Part shown: piece by piece, positions 17,401 through 18,869 of the stretch
How the letters are laid out: each line of letters starts with the position of its first letter
How positions within the stretch are numbered: the first letter of the stretch is position 1
NCBI GenBank assembly: GCA_026770585.1
Contig: MU646386.1
Span: 853,377 to 873,467, forward strand
Source of the DNA: Baffinella frigidus
Taxonomy: Eukaryota > Cryptophyceae > Cryptomonadales > Baffinellaceae
Direction of reading: 5' to 3'
Length of the DNA: 20,091 nt
Position numbers and translations under genes: made by a program
The notes under the pieces: generated by a model
Databases searched by the model: none
What the model was told of the DNA's origin: nothing
The model's input: the letters and a program-made list of their open reading frames with translations, nothing else

Positions 17401-17864
17401 CAACCCTAAGCTCCAAACTCCAAAACCGCAACTCTCAACCCTCCACCCTAAACCATGAGAGCGTTGGGGCGCCCAGGGAAACGCGTACGAGCAGTGGGGC
17501 ACCCTGGGAGACGCACGGGACCGACGGGGTACCCGGGGGGGCGCATACGAGCGTTGCGGTGCCCAGGGGGGACTCATGGGAGTGTTGGGGGCACCCTGCT
17601 GTTTCACTCACCTCAAGGCGCAAGGGCCTACCTAGGACCTGCATCGAGGGTAATACAGAAGAAGACCAAGTCGGGGCACCCAAGGGGGACAGACCATTGC
17701 GAGGACTGCGCCATGGAGGCCAAGTCAATAGAGACGACACCCCACTGAAGAAAAAGAAAGTGATGCGCGTCTGTGAGTGTAATCCGAGGTGGTGTGCGTG
17801 TGCTACCTTCTTCTTCTTGAGGCGCTCCTTGATGCGCTTGATGCGCGCGTACGCCGCGCCACCA
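538..17864 (-). CDS. PKD2-like: Polycystin-2 (PKD2/TRPP) family cation channel, 30 traced exons, both ends incomplete
   Basis: Polycystins are six-helix membrane channels, usually tetrameric, passing Ca2+ and other cations in cilia, ER or plasma membrane. I joined 30 exons (listed separately) by CAG acceptors and mostly GT donors; phases match at all 29 junctions and give 718 codons (residue numbers below follow this model). Family hallmarks in order: helix 1 (about 91-108); extracellular domain with GGVQLKQIR followed by Cys208 and Cys224 (PKD2 has RQLRV then a Cys pair), WLDKRT (300-305) and FYNGNF; S2 at 373-394; FNVLDAIN starting S3; S4 with LRFFKYYQFQPRL; S5 with HFMLIFGIIL; pore TLWESLFGNIDL; S6 ending NVFIGILMDAY (PKD2: NMFLAIINDTY). 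The coiled-coil-like tail (644-668) recalls PKD2. The true start codon and stop codon were not identified. The family call is firm; the exact subfamily is not. Confidence 0.9.
614..975. repeat. TTTCGGG and TTCCGGG variant arrays
   Basis: Within the intron between exons 29 and 30, heptamers are GGGTTTC (614-690), GTGTTTC (651-678), then GGGTTCC (770-800, 885-950). Each variant occurs in a local block, which implies local spread of a mutated unit. Copies of exon 29 separate the blocks. Confidence 0.85.
821..1150 (-). pseudogene. Three partial copies of exon 29
   Basis: 821-870 (QKTGTINKIADVLPR), 980-1037 (LWKQKNVTIIQIAGVPPR, with the donor GTGAA intact) and 1127-1150 (IADVLPR). None has a recognisable in-phase acceptor with the 5' part DIQHEPF. 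They look like duplicated donor-side pieces. Confidence 0.8.
1248..1328 (-). CDS. Channel exon 29: C-terminal tail
   Basis: Residues 669-695: DIQHEPFHDLWKQKTV then TINQIADVLPR. Acceptor TGCAG, donor GTGAAC, phase 0. Three downstream copies (821-870, 980-1037, 1127-1150) repeat the WKQK...VLPR end, but this copy alone has the 5' part with its acceptor. Confidence 0.8.
1365..1600. repeat. Telomere-like array with TTTGGTG block
   Basis: Heptamer-type repeats between exons 28 and 29: GGGTTTC, then GGGTTTG, then nine or so units of GTGTTTG (1495-1545), each type in its own block. Confidence 0.85.
1631..1678. repeat. Triplicated donor neighbourhood of exon 28
   Basis: Three short copies of (A)AAGTGGACGCA, the last of which is the intron side of exon 28 (donor GTGCGTCCAC on minus). 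Confidence 0.7.
1679..1753 (-). CDS. Channel exon 28: coiled-coil-like tail segment
   Basis: Residues 644-668: ELKVLQKQQQMLAHRIQYLE then TMTSE. Spacing of L, L, M, I, L suits a short coiled coil; PKD2 channels have a C-terminal coiled coil for oligomerisation, so a similar role is inferred. Acceptor AACAG, donor GTGCGT, phase 0. The donor neighbourhood is repeated three times (1631-1678). Confidence 0.8.
1794..1887 (+). mobile_element. Truncated MITE-like element
   Basis: Shares GGGCTCTTTTCCGC, AAGTTGACGGATTTGTACCGC and TCGGTCAACCCGAGTGCGGC then AGAGCTAG with the fuller copies at 11132-11276 and 19480-19617. The left end is missing. Confidence 0.75.
1895..1925 (-). pseudogene. Fragment of exon 28
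   Basis: On minus, encodes LLLQKQQKQ, resembling KVLQKQQQM of exon 28, without splice sites. Confidence 0.45.
1930..2190. repeat. Degenerate TTTAGGG array
   Basis: Mixed heptamers (TTTAGGG, TGTAGGG, TTTGGGG, TTCAGGG) between exons 27 and 28. I see nothing else here. Confidence 0.8.
2209..2262 (-). CDS. Channel exon 27: C-terminal tail
   Basis: Residues 626-643, LLDKHLPDPEVEFDVYQK. Acceptor GGCAG, donor GTGCAT, phase 0. A copy of its 5' part (L-x-K-H-L-P) occurs at 2346-2372. Confidence 0.75.
2268..2562. repeat. Degenerate TTTAGGG array with exon 27 fragment
   Basis: Telomere-type repeats between exons 26 and 27. Embedded at 2346-2372 is a copy of exon 27 (GGGAGGTGCTTGTTCAGGAG on plus, coding LLNKHLP on minus). 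Confidence 0.8.
2565..2621 (-). CDS. Channel exon 26: C-terminal tail
   Basis: Residues 607-625, VLDRNAWKFNREALLHSLK. Acceptor ATCAG, donor GTCCCC, phase 0. Not a recognised motif; it fits by frame, position and splice sites. The 883-nt gap between this and exon 25 could hide another small exon of length divisible by three. Confidence 0.75.
2950..3180. repeat. Three-copy diverged intron repeat
   Basis: A unit of roughly 65 bases recurs at about 2972, 3070 and 3162. It contains ACCGTAGAGAT, then GGCTCCAATTTCCGCCGCCAAG and AATTTCCGCC, spaced by telomere-like GGTTTGGGGTT. On minus it reads SEISTVPL in each copy, but no splice sites support coding. Confidence 0.7.
3255..3500. repeat. TTTAGGG array, partly perfect
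   Basis: 3360-3428 holds about ten uninterrupted TTTAGGG units, flanked by TTCAGGG variants. It fills the intron next to exon 25. Confidence 0.95.
3504..3553 (-). CDS. Channel exon 25: end of S6 and post-S6 helix
   Basis: Residues 590-606: GILMDAYGLALEEGKAA. With exon 24 it rebuilds NVFIGILMDAY, equivalent to NMFLAIINDTY and the following E-V-K-E-E helix. Acceptor ACCAG, donor GTAAAC; phase 1 in, 0 out. Confidence 0.88.
3556..3897. repeat. TTCAGGG-rich degenerate array
   Basis: Between exons 24 and 25. Heptamers are dominated by GGGTTCA and AGAGTTCA variants (3655-3800). No other feature seen. Confidence 0.85.
3900..3957 (-). CDS. Channel exon 24: S6
   Basis: Residues 571-590: VFFISWMFIAFLVLWNVFI, matching the pore-lining S6 of polycystins up to the conserved N-x-F-x-x-I. 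Acceptor ATCAG, donor GTATAC; phase 0 in, 1 out. Confidence 0.9.
4200..4219. repeat. G tract next to the pore exon donor
   Basis: Nineteen of twenty bases are G (one C), immediately inside the intron after the GC donor of exon 23. On the transcript this is a poly-C tract. Prone to length change and sequencing error. Confidence 0.85.
4226..4315 (-). CDS. Channel exon 23: pore helix and selectivity filter
   Basis: Residues 541-570. TLWESLFGNIDLG covers the pore helix and filter; PKD2 has LGD where this has FGN. The motif is immediately echoed as GNTDLG (557-562), followed by YINIYMGQ. Acceptor ACAG; the donor is GC (GCACGC). Phase 0 at both ends. Its intron side borders an extreme G tract (4200-4219). 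A second, partial copy is at 4505-4570 and a shorter one at 4732-4758. Confidence 0.88.
4505..4570 (-). pseudogene. Second, partial copy of the pore exon
   Basis: On minus: acceptor AACAG, then SLWESLLGNIDLGPTIGNTD and L, in frame and nearly identical to exon 23. The copy stops after LD; the YINIYMGQ end and a GT/GC donor are missing. It could be a decayed exon or a partner in alternative splicing with a distant donor. Confidence 0.75.
4732..4758 (-). pseudogene. Third, shortened pore exon fragment
   Basis: On minus, AACAG is followed by ACGCTGTCC and then TACACCGACCTCGG: the start and middle of exon 23 joined by a deletion. Confidence 0.65.
4825..4872 (-). mobile_element. MITE-like element fragment
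   Basis: AAGTCGACATGCAGGGTGTG and GTCAACTTTGGAGCGGAAA match the middle of the family at 7076-7214. Confidence 0.65.
4922..4995 (-). CDS. Channel exon 22: end of S5 and turret
   Basis: Residues 516-540: GFAVLGHLNFGKQSRDF then VTIIYSIQ, the outer end of S5 and the approach to the pore helix (PKD2: YAQLAYLVFG, then F-S-T-F). Acceptor CCCAG, donor GTGCAA; phase 1 in, 0 out. Confidence 0.88.
5205..5280 (-). CDS. Channel exon 21: S4-S5 linker and S5
   Basis: Residues 491-516: IVNKTMGAAVV, then HLYHFMLIFGIILCG, the start of S5. Acceptor ACAG, donor GTAACC; phase 0 in, 1 out. Confidence 0.9.
5285..5578. repeat. TTTAGGG array, perfect core
   Basis: Between exons 20 and 21; 5454-5514 holds about nine perfect TTTAGGG units. 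Flanks contain GGGTTGA variants. Confidence 0.93.
5581..5682 (-). CDS. Channel exon 20: S4
   Basis: Residues 457-490: VYEDTQNQLTVNFVSILL then CILRFFKYYQFQPRLQ. The L-R-x-x-K-Y-x-x-F-x-P-R-L pattern is the S4 of polycystins, with few regular basic residues. Acceptor CGAAG, the only one not ending in CAG; donor GTTCAC; phase 0. A decayed copy lies at 5832-5892. Confidence 0.88.
5791..5986. repeat. Duplicated small hairpin flanking an exon 20 copy
   Basis: 5791-5827 and 5951-5986 are two copies of a hairpin with arms GGAATTGGAG and CTCCAATTCCC (second arm TTCCAATTCCC). Between them, 5832-5892, lies a decayed copy of exon 20 (VYEDTQNQLTVN on minus, then frame-changing differences). Confidence 0.75.
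6146..6191 (-). CDS. Channel exon 19: S3-S4 loop
   Basis: Residues 441-456, GYVKVPVNDYQRIFEE. At 46 nt it is the smallest exon traced. It is required to repair the phase between S3 (ends in phase 2) and S4 (starts in phase 0). Acceptor CCCAG, donor GTGCGA. Confidence 0.82.
6200..6335. repeat. TTTGGGG / GGGTTAG array
   Basis: Telomere-type variants upstream of exon 19 in its intron; blocks of GGGGTTA then GGGGTTT. Confidence 0.85.
6337..6395 (-). mobile_element. MITE-like element fragment
   Basis: TTATTCTCAAATTGCCAATGC and GGTCCGCGGTACACCTCCG then TCAACTTAGGGGCGG match the left half of the 7076-7214 copy. Confidence 0.65.
6422..6486 (-). CDS. Candidate alternative S3 exon, or intact duplicate
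   Basis: On minus: acceptor GATTCAG, then LCFCNILFMYMRIMILRKI, ending IEG with donor GTGCGG. It is 65 nt, phase 0 in and 2 out, exactly as exon 18, and nearly identical to its second half; the FNVLDAINYT start is replaced by four other residues. It could replace exon 18 in frame. Lower support than exon 18 because the S3 signature is missing. Confidence 0.4.
6678..6763 (-). CDS. Channel exon 18: S3
   Basis: Residues 413-441: FNVLDAINYTCNILFIYM then RIMILRKIIEG. W/F-N-x-L-D at the start of S3 is a clear polycystin signature. Acceptor GCGCAG, donor GTGCGG; phase 0 in, 2 out. Two more copies of this exon lie in the adjacent introns (6422-6486 and 6931-6985). Confidence 0.9.
6931..6985 (-). pseudogene. 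Acceptor-side copy of exon 18
   Basis: On minus: NILDAINYTCNIRFIYMQ, resembling the first half of exon 18. No donor of the right phase and the CAG acceptor is lost. Confidence 0.7.
7076..7214 (-). mobile_element. Full-length MITE-like element
   Basis: Begins CTAGCTCTGCCTCACTCGGG and ends GACTGAGCCAGAGCTAG, so the ends are inverted repeats of about 14 bases. 139 bp long with no coding capacity. TA at each end suits a TA target duplication of Tc1/mariner type, which is inference. Confidence 0.8.
7255..7372. repeat. GGGTCTA variant array
   Basis: About fifteen heptamers of GGGTCTA / GGGTCCA directly after exon 17. A third-position variant of TTTAGGG fixed in this one intron. Confidence 0.9.
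7379..7459 (-). CDS. Channel exon 17: second half of S2 and S2-S3 linker
   Basis: Residues 386-412: VFILVASFVREQVENAM completes S2, and SGHFLKRWSP is the linker that in polycystins reads H-x-x-Y-F-R-S-x-W-N. Acceptor GTCAG, donor GTGAAA, phase 0. Confidence 0.87.
7465..7712. repeat. Degenerate TTTAGGG / TTGTGGGG sequence
   Basis: Between exons 16 and 17: telomere-like units, then a GT-rich stretch (7555-7650) with GTTGTGGGGTTG repeats. No gene seen. Confidence 0.75.
7715..7762 (-). CDS. Channel exon 16: first half of S2
   Basis: Residues 370-385, EIDFVRLAFEVVFMVW. Equivalent to FDFFLAACEIIF of PKD2 at the start of S2. Acceptor CCAG, donor GTAACC, phase 0. The acceptor half is repeated in decayed form at 7846-7871. 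Confidence 0.87.
7846..7970 (-). pseudogene. One or two decayed copies of exon 16
   Basis: 7846-7871 copies the acceptor half of exon 16 including CCAG, with EIGLVRLG codons. 7940-7970 (CCCAGCCACAC...GAGGTGGT) is a weaker match. Confidence 0.6.
8040..8345. repeat. GGGCTGA / GGGTTGA / TTTCGGG arrays
   Basis: 8075-8150 has blocks of GAGGGCT and GAGGGTT units; 8305-8348 has TTTCGGG. In between, 8211-8262 holds short duplicated words (GATAAGCCTCC, GATACGCCTCC). Confidence 0.8.
8400..8459 (-). CDS. Channel exon 15: end of extracellular domain
   Basis: Residues 350-369, AMAKGIQLKIGSLN then MEPYLK. It corresponds to the short linker that brings the polycystin domain back to the membrane before S2. 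Acceptor GGCAG, donor GTCAAC, phase 0. Confidence 0.8.
8468..8550 (+). mobile_element. MITE-like element fragment
   Basis: GGGAAAAGTTGACGCATGTG, CTGCATGTCAACTTATGAATA and CCGAGTCAGGCA match the right half of the family. Confidence 0.65.
8575..8690. repeat. Two-copy tandem repeat with internal palindrome
   Basis: Two copies, about 58 bp apart, of CTGTAGGAACCCC...CCTACGGTATTGCCTACCGTAGGGTCCT. Each contains the near-inverted words CCCTACGGTA and TACCGTAGGG, able to form a stem. Confidence 0.8.
9064..9183 (-). CDS. Channel exon 14: YNxN strand and conserved loop
   Basis: Residues 310-349: IKFIFYNGNFGKF, equivalent to FIDFSVYNANINLF of PKD2, then FAKIILSFDKGGIYRPYD, equivalent to the VRLLVEFPATGGVIPS region. 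At 120 nt this is the longest traced exon. Acceptor TACAG, donor GTTACG, phase 0. Confidence 0.9.
9190..9412. repeat. Degenerate TTTAGGG array
   Basis: Between exons 13 and 14. Variants GGGGTTA, GGGTTTA, GGGTTCA. No other content seen. Confidence 0.85.
9506..9553 (-). CDS. Channel exon 13: WLDKRT motif
   Basis: Residues 294-309, DLNTMRWLDKRTKQLE. W-L-D-x-x-T-R followed by a beta strand is a hallmark of the polycystin domain (PKD2 has WLDRGTR). Acceptor ACCAG, donor GTCAAC, phase 0 both ends. Confidence 0.88.
9560..10040. other. Intron segment without a recognised feature
   Basis: Between exons 12 and 13. 9640-9730 shares words (ACTACACAAATG, GTGATTTTCG, AAACGAAAA) with 16735-16815, suggesting a dispersed repeat. 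9885-9960 has several GTCAACTG words. No splice-bounded coding frame was found on either strand. Confidence 0.5.
10045..10240. repeat. TTTAGGG degenerate array
   Basis: Telomere-type heptamers beside exon 12, with GGGTTTG and GGTGTA variants. Confidence 0.85.
10248..10298 (-). CDS. Channel exon 12: extracellular domain
   Basis: Residues 277-293, TYTATVAPAFQWDPIEQ. Acceptor ACCAG, donor GTAAAC, phase 0 at both ends. Its place between exon 11 and the WLDKRT exon agrees with polycystin order. Confidence 0.75.
10301..10398. repeat. Small intron made of TTTAGGG units flanked by a 12-bp direct repeat
   Basis: The intron between exons 11 and 12 is only 86 bases. GGTTCAGGAGGT occurs at 10301-10312 and 10387-10398; almost all between is TTTAGGG. 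Removing one repeat plus the array would restore an uninterrupted in-frame sequence (INLLNQTY). Confidence 0.88.
10385..10450 (-). CDS. Channel exon 11: extracellular domain, uncertain donor
   Basis: Residues 255-276, with ATGGSGFQKGPHIINLLN, equivalent to the Gly-rich Y-S-G-A-G-Y segment of PKD2. Acceptor GCCAG. No GT or GC donor fits in phase. The only in-phase reading that keeps the exon needs a GA donor (GACCCT) or a junction inside the 12-bp direct repeat shared with the far end of the intron (10301-10312 and 10387-10398). The left boundary may therefore be off by a few codons. Confidence 0.65.
10462..10600. repeat. Dispersed non-telomeric repeat
   Basis: Words CAGTAATAGTAAAGCATCTG, GTGTAATAACTTTCACAG and CCAAACG recur, diverged, at 16459-16495, 16765-16815, 9650-9725 and (weaker) 2705-2800. 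No coding potential. Confidence 0.5.
10883..10954 (-). CDS. Channel exon 10: extracellular domain
   Basis: Residues 231-254, VFGDSPEEIERSKFGDRE followed by TIDGSQ. Hydrophilic, fits the loop region of the polycystin domain. Acceptor GGCAG, donor GTTCTT, phase 0 at both ends. Short fragments resembling it occur at about 10750-10770 and 10828-10838. Confidence 0.75.
11088..11122 (-). pseudogene. Decayed copy of exon 9
   Basis: GACCTTGTAGCACGTCTCTTA and AGAAGAGGTTATA on plus match exon 9, with a stop (TAA) and lost acceptor. Confidence 0.65.
11132..11276 (+). mobile_element. Full-length MITE-like element
   Basis: Starts CTAGCTCTGTCTCAGTATAT and ends CGAGTGAGGCAGATCTAG. About 145 bp, inverted ends, opposite orientation to the 7076 copy. 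It lies in the intron between exons 9 and 10. Confidence 0.8.
11322..11535. repeat. Pyrimidine microsatellites (TCTG, TC, TATC)
   Basis: (TCTG)n at 11322-11347, (TC)n at 11350-11390, (TATC)n at 11391-11412, then imperfect TC and CGCG-interrupted tracts. On the transcript they are purine-rich (GA). They end next to exon 9's donor. Confidence 0.95.
11539..11597 (-). CDS. Channel exon 9: second Cys of extracellular domain
   Basis: Residues 211-230, containing GFSNYNLFYETCYEDEPQ. Cys224 is the probable disulfide partner of Cys208; PKD2 has a similar ECYDVYS. Acceptor ACCAG, donor GTAAGA, one of the best donors in the gene. A worn copy with the same LFYE codons lies at 11088-11122. Confidence 0.85.
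11600..11885. repeat. Degenerate TTTAGGG array
   Basis: Between exons 8 and 9: GGGTTTC, GGGTTTG, GGGTTTA and GTGTAGG units. No other feature seen. Confidence 0.87.
11887..11934 (-). CDS. Channel exon 8: polycystin RQLRV-like motif and first Cys
   Basis: Residues 195-211 with GVQLKQIRGTEQKCSE. This matches the PKD2 stretch RQLRV followed by the first Cys of the conserved extracellular disulfide (here Cys208). Acceptor GCCAG; the donor is GC (GCAACC), not GT. Phase 1 in and out, and only this frame joins both neighbours. Confidence 0.85.
11945..12063. repeat. Longest perfect TTTAGGG array
   Basis: About sixteen uninterrupted TTTAGGG units directly upstream of exon 8 in its intron. The purity suggests recent insertion or active homogenisation. 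Confidence 0.95.
12064..12235. repeat. TTCAGGG / GATCAGGG degenerate repeats
   Basis: Words CAGGGATCAGG and CTTCAGTG / CTTTAGTG occur twice. Degenerate telomere-like sequence in the same intron. Confidence 0.7.
12245..12282 (-). pseudogene. Donor-side copy of exon 7
   Basis: Plus CCGATGAGCTTGTTGGCAGA then AAGAGGAAGCC matches the exon 7 end (FLFSFNKLIG). The GTAAAA donor has changed to GTAGAC. Confidence 0.7.
12414..12514 (-). CDS. Channel exon 7: extracellular domain
   Basis: Residues 161-195, with GVFGTLFEAEHYNGDPIIGE and then GFLFSFNKLIG. In polycystins the equivalent segment precedes the RQLRV motif. Acceptor CCCAG, donor GTAAAA; phase 2 in, 1 out. Partial copies at 12245-12282, 12618-12660, 12786-12826 and 12977-13016. 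Confidence 0.85.
12530..12972. repeat. GAATTACTATG minisatellite with three exon 7 fragments
   Basis: 11-base words (GAATTACTATG and variants) fill this region. Embedded are copies of exon 7's acceptor half at 12618-12660 and 12786-12826 (both with CGTCCCGAACACGCCCC) and a diverged middle piece just after, at 12977-13016 (DTGDPIIGENVLF on minus). A second block of the same minisatellite lies at 14083-14310. Confidence 0.85.
13018..13112 (+). repeat. Dispersed repeat ending in a GAA tract
   Basis: AAGGGTCTATCTAGGACCTG and CATCGAGAGTGATGAAGAAG recur at 17622-17665 (AAGGGCCTACCTAGGACCTG, CATCGAGGGTAATACAGAAG). Here it runs into about twenty GAA/AAG triplets. A conserved stretch with a simple-sequence tail would suit a LINE or SINE 3' end; this is inference. 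Confidence 0.6.
13139..13179 (-). CDS. Candidate alternative exon resembling exon 6
   Basis: On minus: acceptor ATTCAG, GYGSDTGRWTDND, donor GTGCTT. 41 nt, phase 0 in and 2 out, the same as exon 6, whose YDSDTGDWTEDD end it resembles. Either an in-frame substitute that shortens the extracellular domain by nine residues or a duplicate that has kept its frame by chance. Confidence 0.35.
13313..13380 (-). CDS. Channel exon 6: extracellular domain
   Basis: Residues 139-161, containing GDVFSYLLKEYDSDTGDW and an acidic end. Acceptor TTGCAG, donor GTGCCT; phase 0 in, 2 out. Partial copies at 13139-13179, 13431-13447 and 13546-13589 preserve different parts of it. The first keeps the same phases and could serve as an alternative exon. 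Confidence 0.82.
13431..13589 (-). pseudogene. Two acceptor-side copies of exon 6
   Basis: 13431-13447 and 13546-13589 repeat CAG then GGCGACGTGTT. The second continues as GDVFPYLRKDYDSA. Both keep the acceptor and lack a donor. Confidence 0.7.
13610..13960. repeat. ATGGGTAGT(ATT) minisatellite with exon 5 fragments
   Basis: Short words GGTAGTATGG and ATTATGGGT recur throughout. 13684-13722 and 13811-13841 copy exon 5's donor end (LANVAGH region). Confidence 0.75.
13971..14060 (-). CDS. Channel exon 5: start of extracellular domain
   Basis: Residues 109-138, beginning LDVPTQYELDHMVRHRLLDQ. It follows helix 1 and so begins the extracellular (TOP/polycystin) domain. Acceptor ACGCAG, donor GTACAA, phase 0 at both ends. 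Four partial copies lie nearby (13684-13722, 13811-13841, 14163-14222, 14318-14378). Confidence 0.8.
14083..14380. repeat. GAATTACTATG minisatellite with two exon 5 copies
   Basis: Repeats GGGTTACTATG / GAATTACTATG. Copies of exon 5's acceptor side at 14163-14222 (same CAACTGCG acceptor) and 14318-14378. Confidence 0.8.
14466..14556. repeat. Reversed telomere-like array (CCCTAAC on plus)
   Basis: CCCTAAAACC, CCCTTTACCC and CCCTAACC units: opposite in orientation to nearly all other arrays in this gene. Confidence 0.8.
14640..14850 (-). pseudogene. Donor-side copies of exon 4
   Basis: 14655-14690 repeats CACGAAGTTCATGAAGAGGCAG (exon 4 end, CLFMNFV codons on minus) with a shifted donor. 14738-14790 and 14817-14845 repeat the intron side (GCGACTATCGGGGTGGGA; AGAGCGGCACCTGAAA). 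Confidence 0.65.
14951..15032 (-). CDS. Channel exon 4: transmembrane helix 1
   Basis: Residues 81-108. GLVKDYTALT is followed by the hydrophobic run MYFLFCCLFMSLVVF, the first membrane helix of the channel, leading straight into the extracellular domain. Acceptor GTGCAG, donor GTTCCC; phase 2 in, 0 out. The 5' half of this exon is echoed four times upstream (15105-15526) and the 3' half twice downstream (14655-14845). Only this copy has both halves joined. Confidence 0.88.
15105..15526 (-). pseudogene. Four acceptor-side copies of exon 4
   Basis: At 15105-15155, 15219-15263, 15322-15367 and 15489-15526. Each has a CAG- or TAG-type acceptor followed by codons like PGLVKDHTALTT on minus, then diverges before the membrane helix. 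Tandem spacing is roughly 100-165 bp. Confidence 0.8.
15589..16030 (-). pseudogene. Two copies of exon 3
   Basis: 15589-15650 (VDVNLEHTIDALERPG, then a stop) and 15989-16030 (RIINKLEPW, with the GTGCACC donor intact). The first runs directly into PG, as if exons 3 and 4 were fused. Confidence 0.65.
15662..15812. mobile_element. Palindromic MITE-like element
   Basis: Both halves are inverted copies: CTAGCTCTGTCCCAG...GGGCTCGCCATTATTTCGCC on the left, GGCGAAATAATGGCGAGCCC...GTGAGACAGAGCTAG on the right. About 60 bases per arm; the centre is AT-rich. Ends match the 7076 and 11132 elements but the interior differs. Confidence 0.88.
16052..16130. repeat. TTTCGGG / TTTGGGG array
   Basis: Telomere-type units beside exon 3's donor; a similar short array follows at 16206-16250. 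Confidence 0.8.
16131..16203 (-). CDS. Channel exon 3: acidic pre-helix-1 segment
   Basis: Residues 57-81, containing ENPEEDIYPVHVNLKRTIDE and ending in a Trp codon shared with exon 4. Acceptor CACAG, donor GTGCGC; phase 1 in, phase 2 out. Three worn copies of this exon lie in the introns on either side (15589-15650, 15989-16030, 16836-16893). Confidence 0.8.
16250..16335 (+). mobile_element. MITE-like element fragment
   Basis: CCAAAGTTGACGGGTGGGTT and GTGTCAACTTGAGAATAG match the family; ends are missing. Confidence 0.6.
16616..16659. repeat. 44-bp near-perfect palindrome
   Basis: Arms of 22 bases around ATAT: TTTGGTCACGTAGCTGCGGGAT pairs with its complement with one mismatch (reported as positions; arm core TAGCTGCGGG). 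Confidence 0.92.
16836..16893 (-). pseudogene. Copy of exon 3 with early stop
   Basis: On minus: acceptor TCGCAG as in exon 3, then ENPDKEITSAYLNLKRTTDN and TAA. Near full length but stopped. If spliced in, it would truncate the protein before helix 1. Confidence 0.75.
16894..17000. repeat. TTTGGGG / TTTCGGG array
   Basis: Telomere-type variants next to the exon 3 copy. Confidence 0.8.
17087..17136 (-). mobile_element. MITE-like element fragment
   Basis: GGTTTGCGGTACACACCCGT and CAACTTTAGGGAGGAAAAGAG then CCCGGCTTGAG match the middle of the family. Confidence 0.6.
17134..17182. repeat. GA microsatellite
   Basis: Imperfect (GA)n with GAGCGA interruptions, TC-rich on the transcript. Confidence 0.9.
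17254..17365 (-). CDS. Channel exon 2: Gly-rich N-terminal cytoplasmic segment
   Basis: Residues 20-56: ALE, a run of five Gly, then a polar Ser/Lys-rich stretch. Acceptor GGCAG, donor GTGAGC, phase 0 in and phase 1 out. It contains an internal Met (17306-17308) followed by GDTQSK, which resembles an N-myristoylation start (MGxxxS). If transcription began downstream of exon 1, this Met could be the real start. The poly-G/C tract that encodes the glycines is prone to length change. Confidence 0.6.
17394..17456. repeat. Reversed degenerate CCCTAAA-like stretch
   Basis: CTCAACCCTAAGCTCCAAAC and CCACCCTAAACC on plus, so G-rich on the transcript: the second exception to the usual orientation. Confidence 0.7.
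17458..17600. repeat. 30-bp GC-rich minisatellite, about 4.5 copies
   Basis: Unit like GAGCGTTGGGGCGCCCAGGG followed by AAACGCGTAC, starting near 17458, 17489, 17519 and 17549. Open in several frames, but no splice-supported coding role seen. Confidence 0.85.
17622..17665 (+). repeat. Second copy of the CTAGGACCTGCATCGAG repeat
   Basis: Matches 13018-13060 over about 40 bases and also leads into GAAGAAG. Confidence 0.7.
17807..17864 (-). CDS. Channel exon 1 of the model: basic segment
   Basis: Residues 1-19, ending in ARIKRIKERLKKKK, a strongly basic helix-like stretch on the cytoplasmic side before helix 1. The acceptor is GTGCAG and the donor GTAGCA. It begins with one base that completes a codon from an unseen upstream exon and ends in phase 0, which fits the next exon. 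This is the least certain exon, because it shows no family-specific motif and rests on phase, splice sites and composition only. Its coding start upstream was not found. Confidence 0.5.
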
Positions 17865-18064
17865 CTGCACCATCAAAATCAACTCATCCACCTTGAAATT
17901 GAAATCAAGCGACTGGCCTTGAAACCAAAATACAGCGATTCGCCAATATCGAAATATTGGCCCATGCACCGCAAATCGGATCTCCCATCGGGCTGGTGGC
18001 CTTCCCAGGCGCATCACATCCCCCCACCCATCCTCCCCTACCTGACCAAACCCCAGAGCAACAT

Positions 18065-18810
18065 CCTCAAGCCGGCACTTCGACAGGTCGCACTGTGCCC
18101 TGCCGGCAGTGCTCACGCCTGCTGGCGTAAGCCACCAGTCCAAACCACCAGGGCGCAGCAGGTCCGTGCATGACGACCCCACCCTCTCGAACCCCTGCAT
18201 GGTACCATCCCGGGACAACCGACAGCAACAACCCGGGCCAAACGATTTAGCACAACCACGCCTCCATGTTTGTCTCAACCTCTTCCTCGGATTAAACTTT
18301 GGCAATGGATGCATCTCCATCAAGGAACCCTGTTCCGCTGGCCCCTAGCGCCATGCACAAGCACCCGCCCGACATCTTTTCATACGGGATCTCTCCTCAC
18401 GAGCGCCCTCCCCTTCCAAGGGCCGCAAGCCCAAGTAACCCAGGTTGGCACCCGGCACTCGAAAGGTCGCAGATTGCTCTTCCCTGCCCATAGTGCCCAC
18501 GCCTCCGTGCATGACGAACCCACCCTTTCGAAACCATGCATCGTATTTTCCCGGGGCAAACGACAACCACAACCCAAAGACACCCATGGGACGCCCCTGT
18601 CTAGACATGGGTTCCATATCCCCGCCTCCATATTTGCATGCAAACTTGTTTCGGCTCAACCTTGGCACCAACACCTCTCGCGCAAGGAAACCTGCTCGGC
18701 TGGCCCCTAACGCCATGTAAACGCACCTGGGCGGCATCTTGTCAGACGAGGTCCCCTCTGACGAGCGCCCTTCCTGACAGAAGAAGGGCCGCAACCTCAA
18801 CCAACCACCG
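18065..18810. repeat. Diverged tandem duplication of about 340-380 bp
   Basis: First copy starts near 18070, second near 18450. Shared landmarks: GGCACT(T)CGA(C/A)AGGTCGCA, GTGCATGACGAMCCCACCCT, CCACGCCTCCATGTTTG / CCCGCCTCCATATTTG, GCTGGCCCCTARCGCCATG. Long open frames exist on both strands but show no recognised protein and change frame between copies, so I leave them uncalled. The region lies between the two divergent genes and may contain unseen 5' exons or promoters. Confidence 0.7.
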
Positions 18811-18869
18811 CTTTTTAAAATGGAGAAAGATAAACTTTTAGCGAGTTCGGTCATCATCTTGTTTGTAAA

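Noticed and set aside
17113-17607. 164-codon minus frame with Pro/Arg repeats
   Set aside because: Made from the 30-bp minisatellite and GA tract; exon 2 is in a different frame with good splice sites and phase.
17628-18323. 231-codon minus frame
   Set aside because: No recognisable protein, not preserved in the tandem second copy, and it reads exon 1 in another frame. Kept only as possible unseen 5' exon material.
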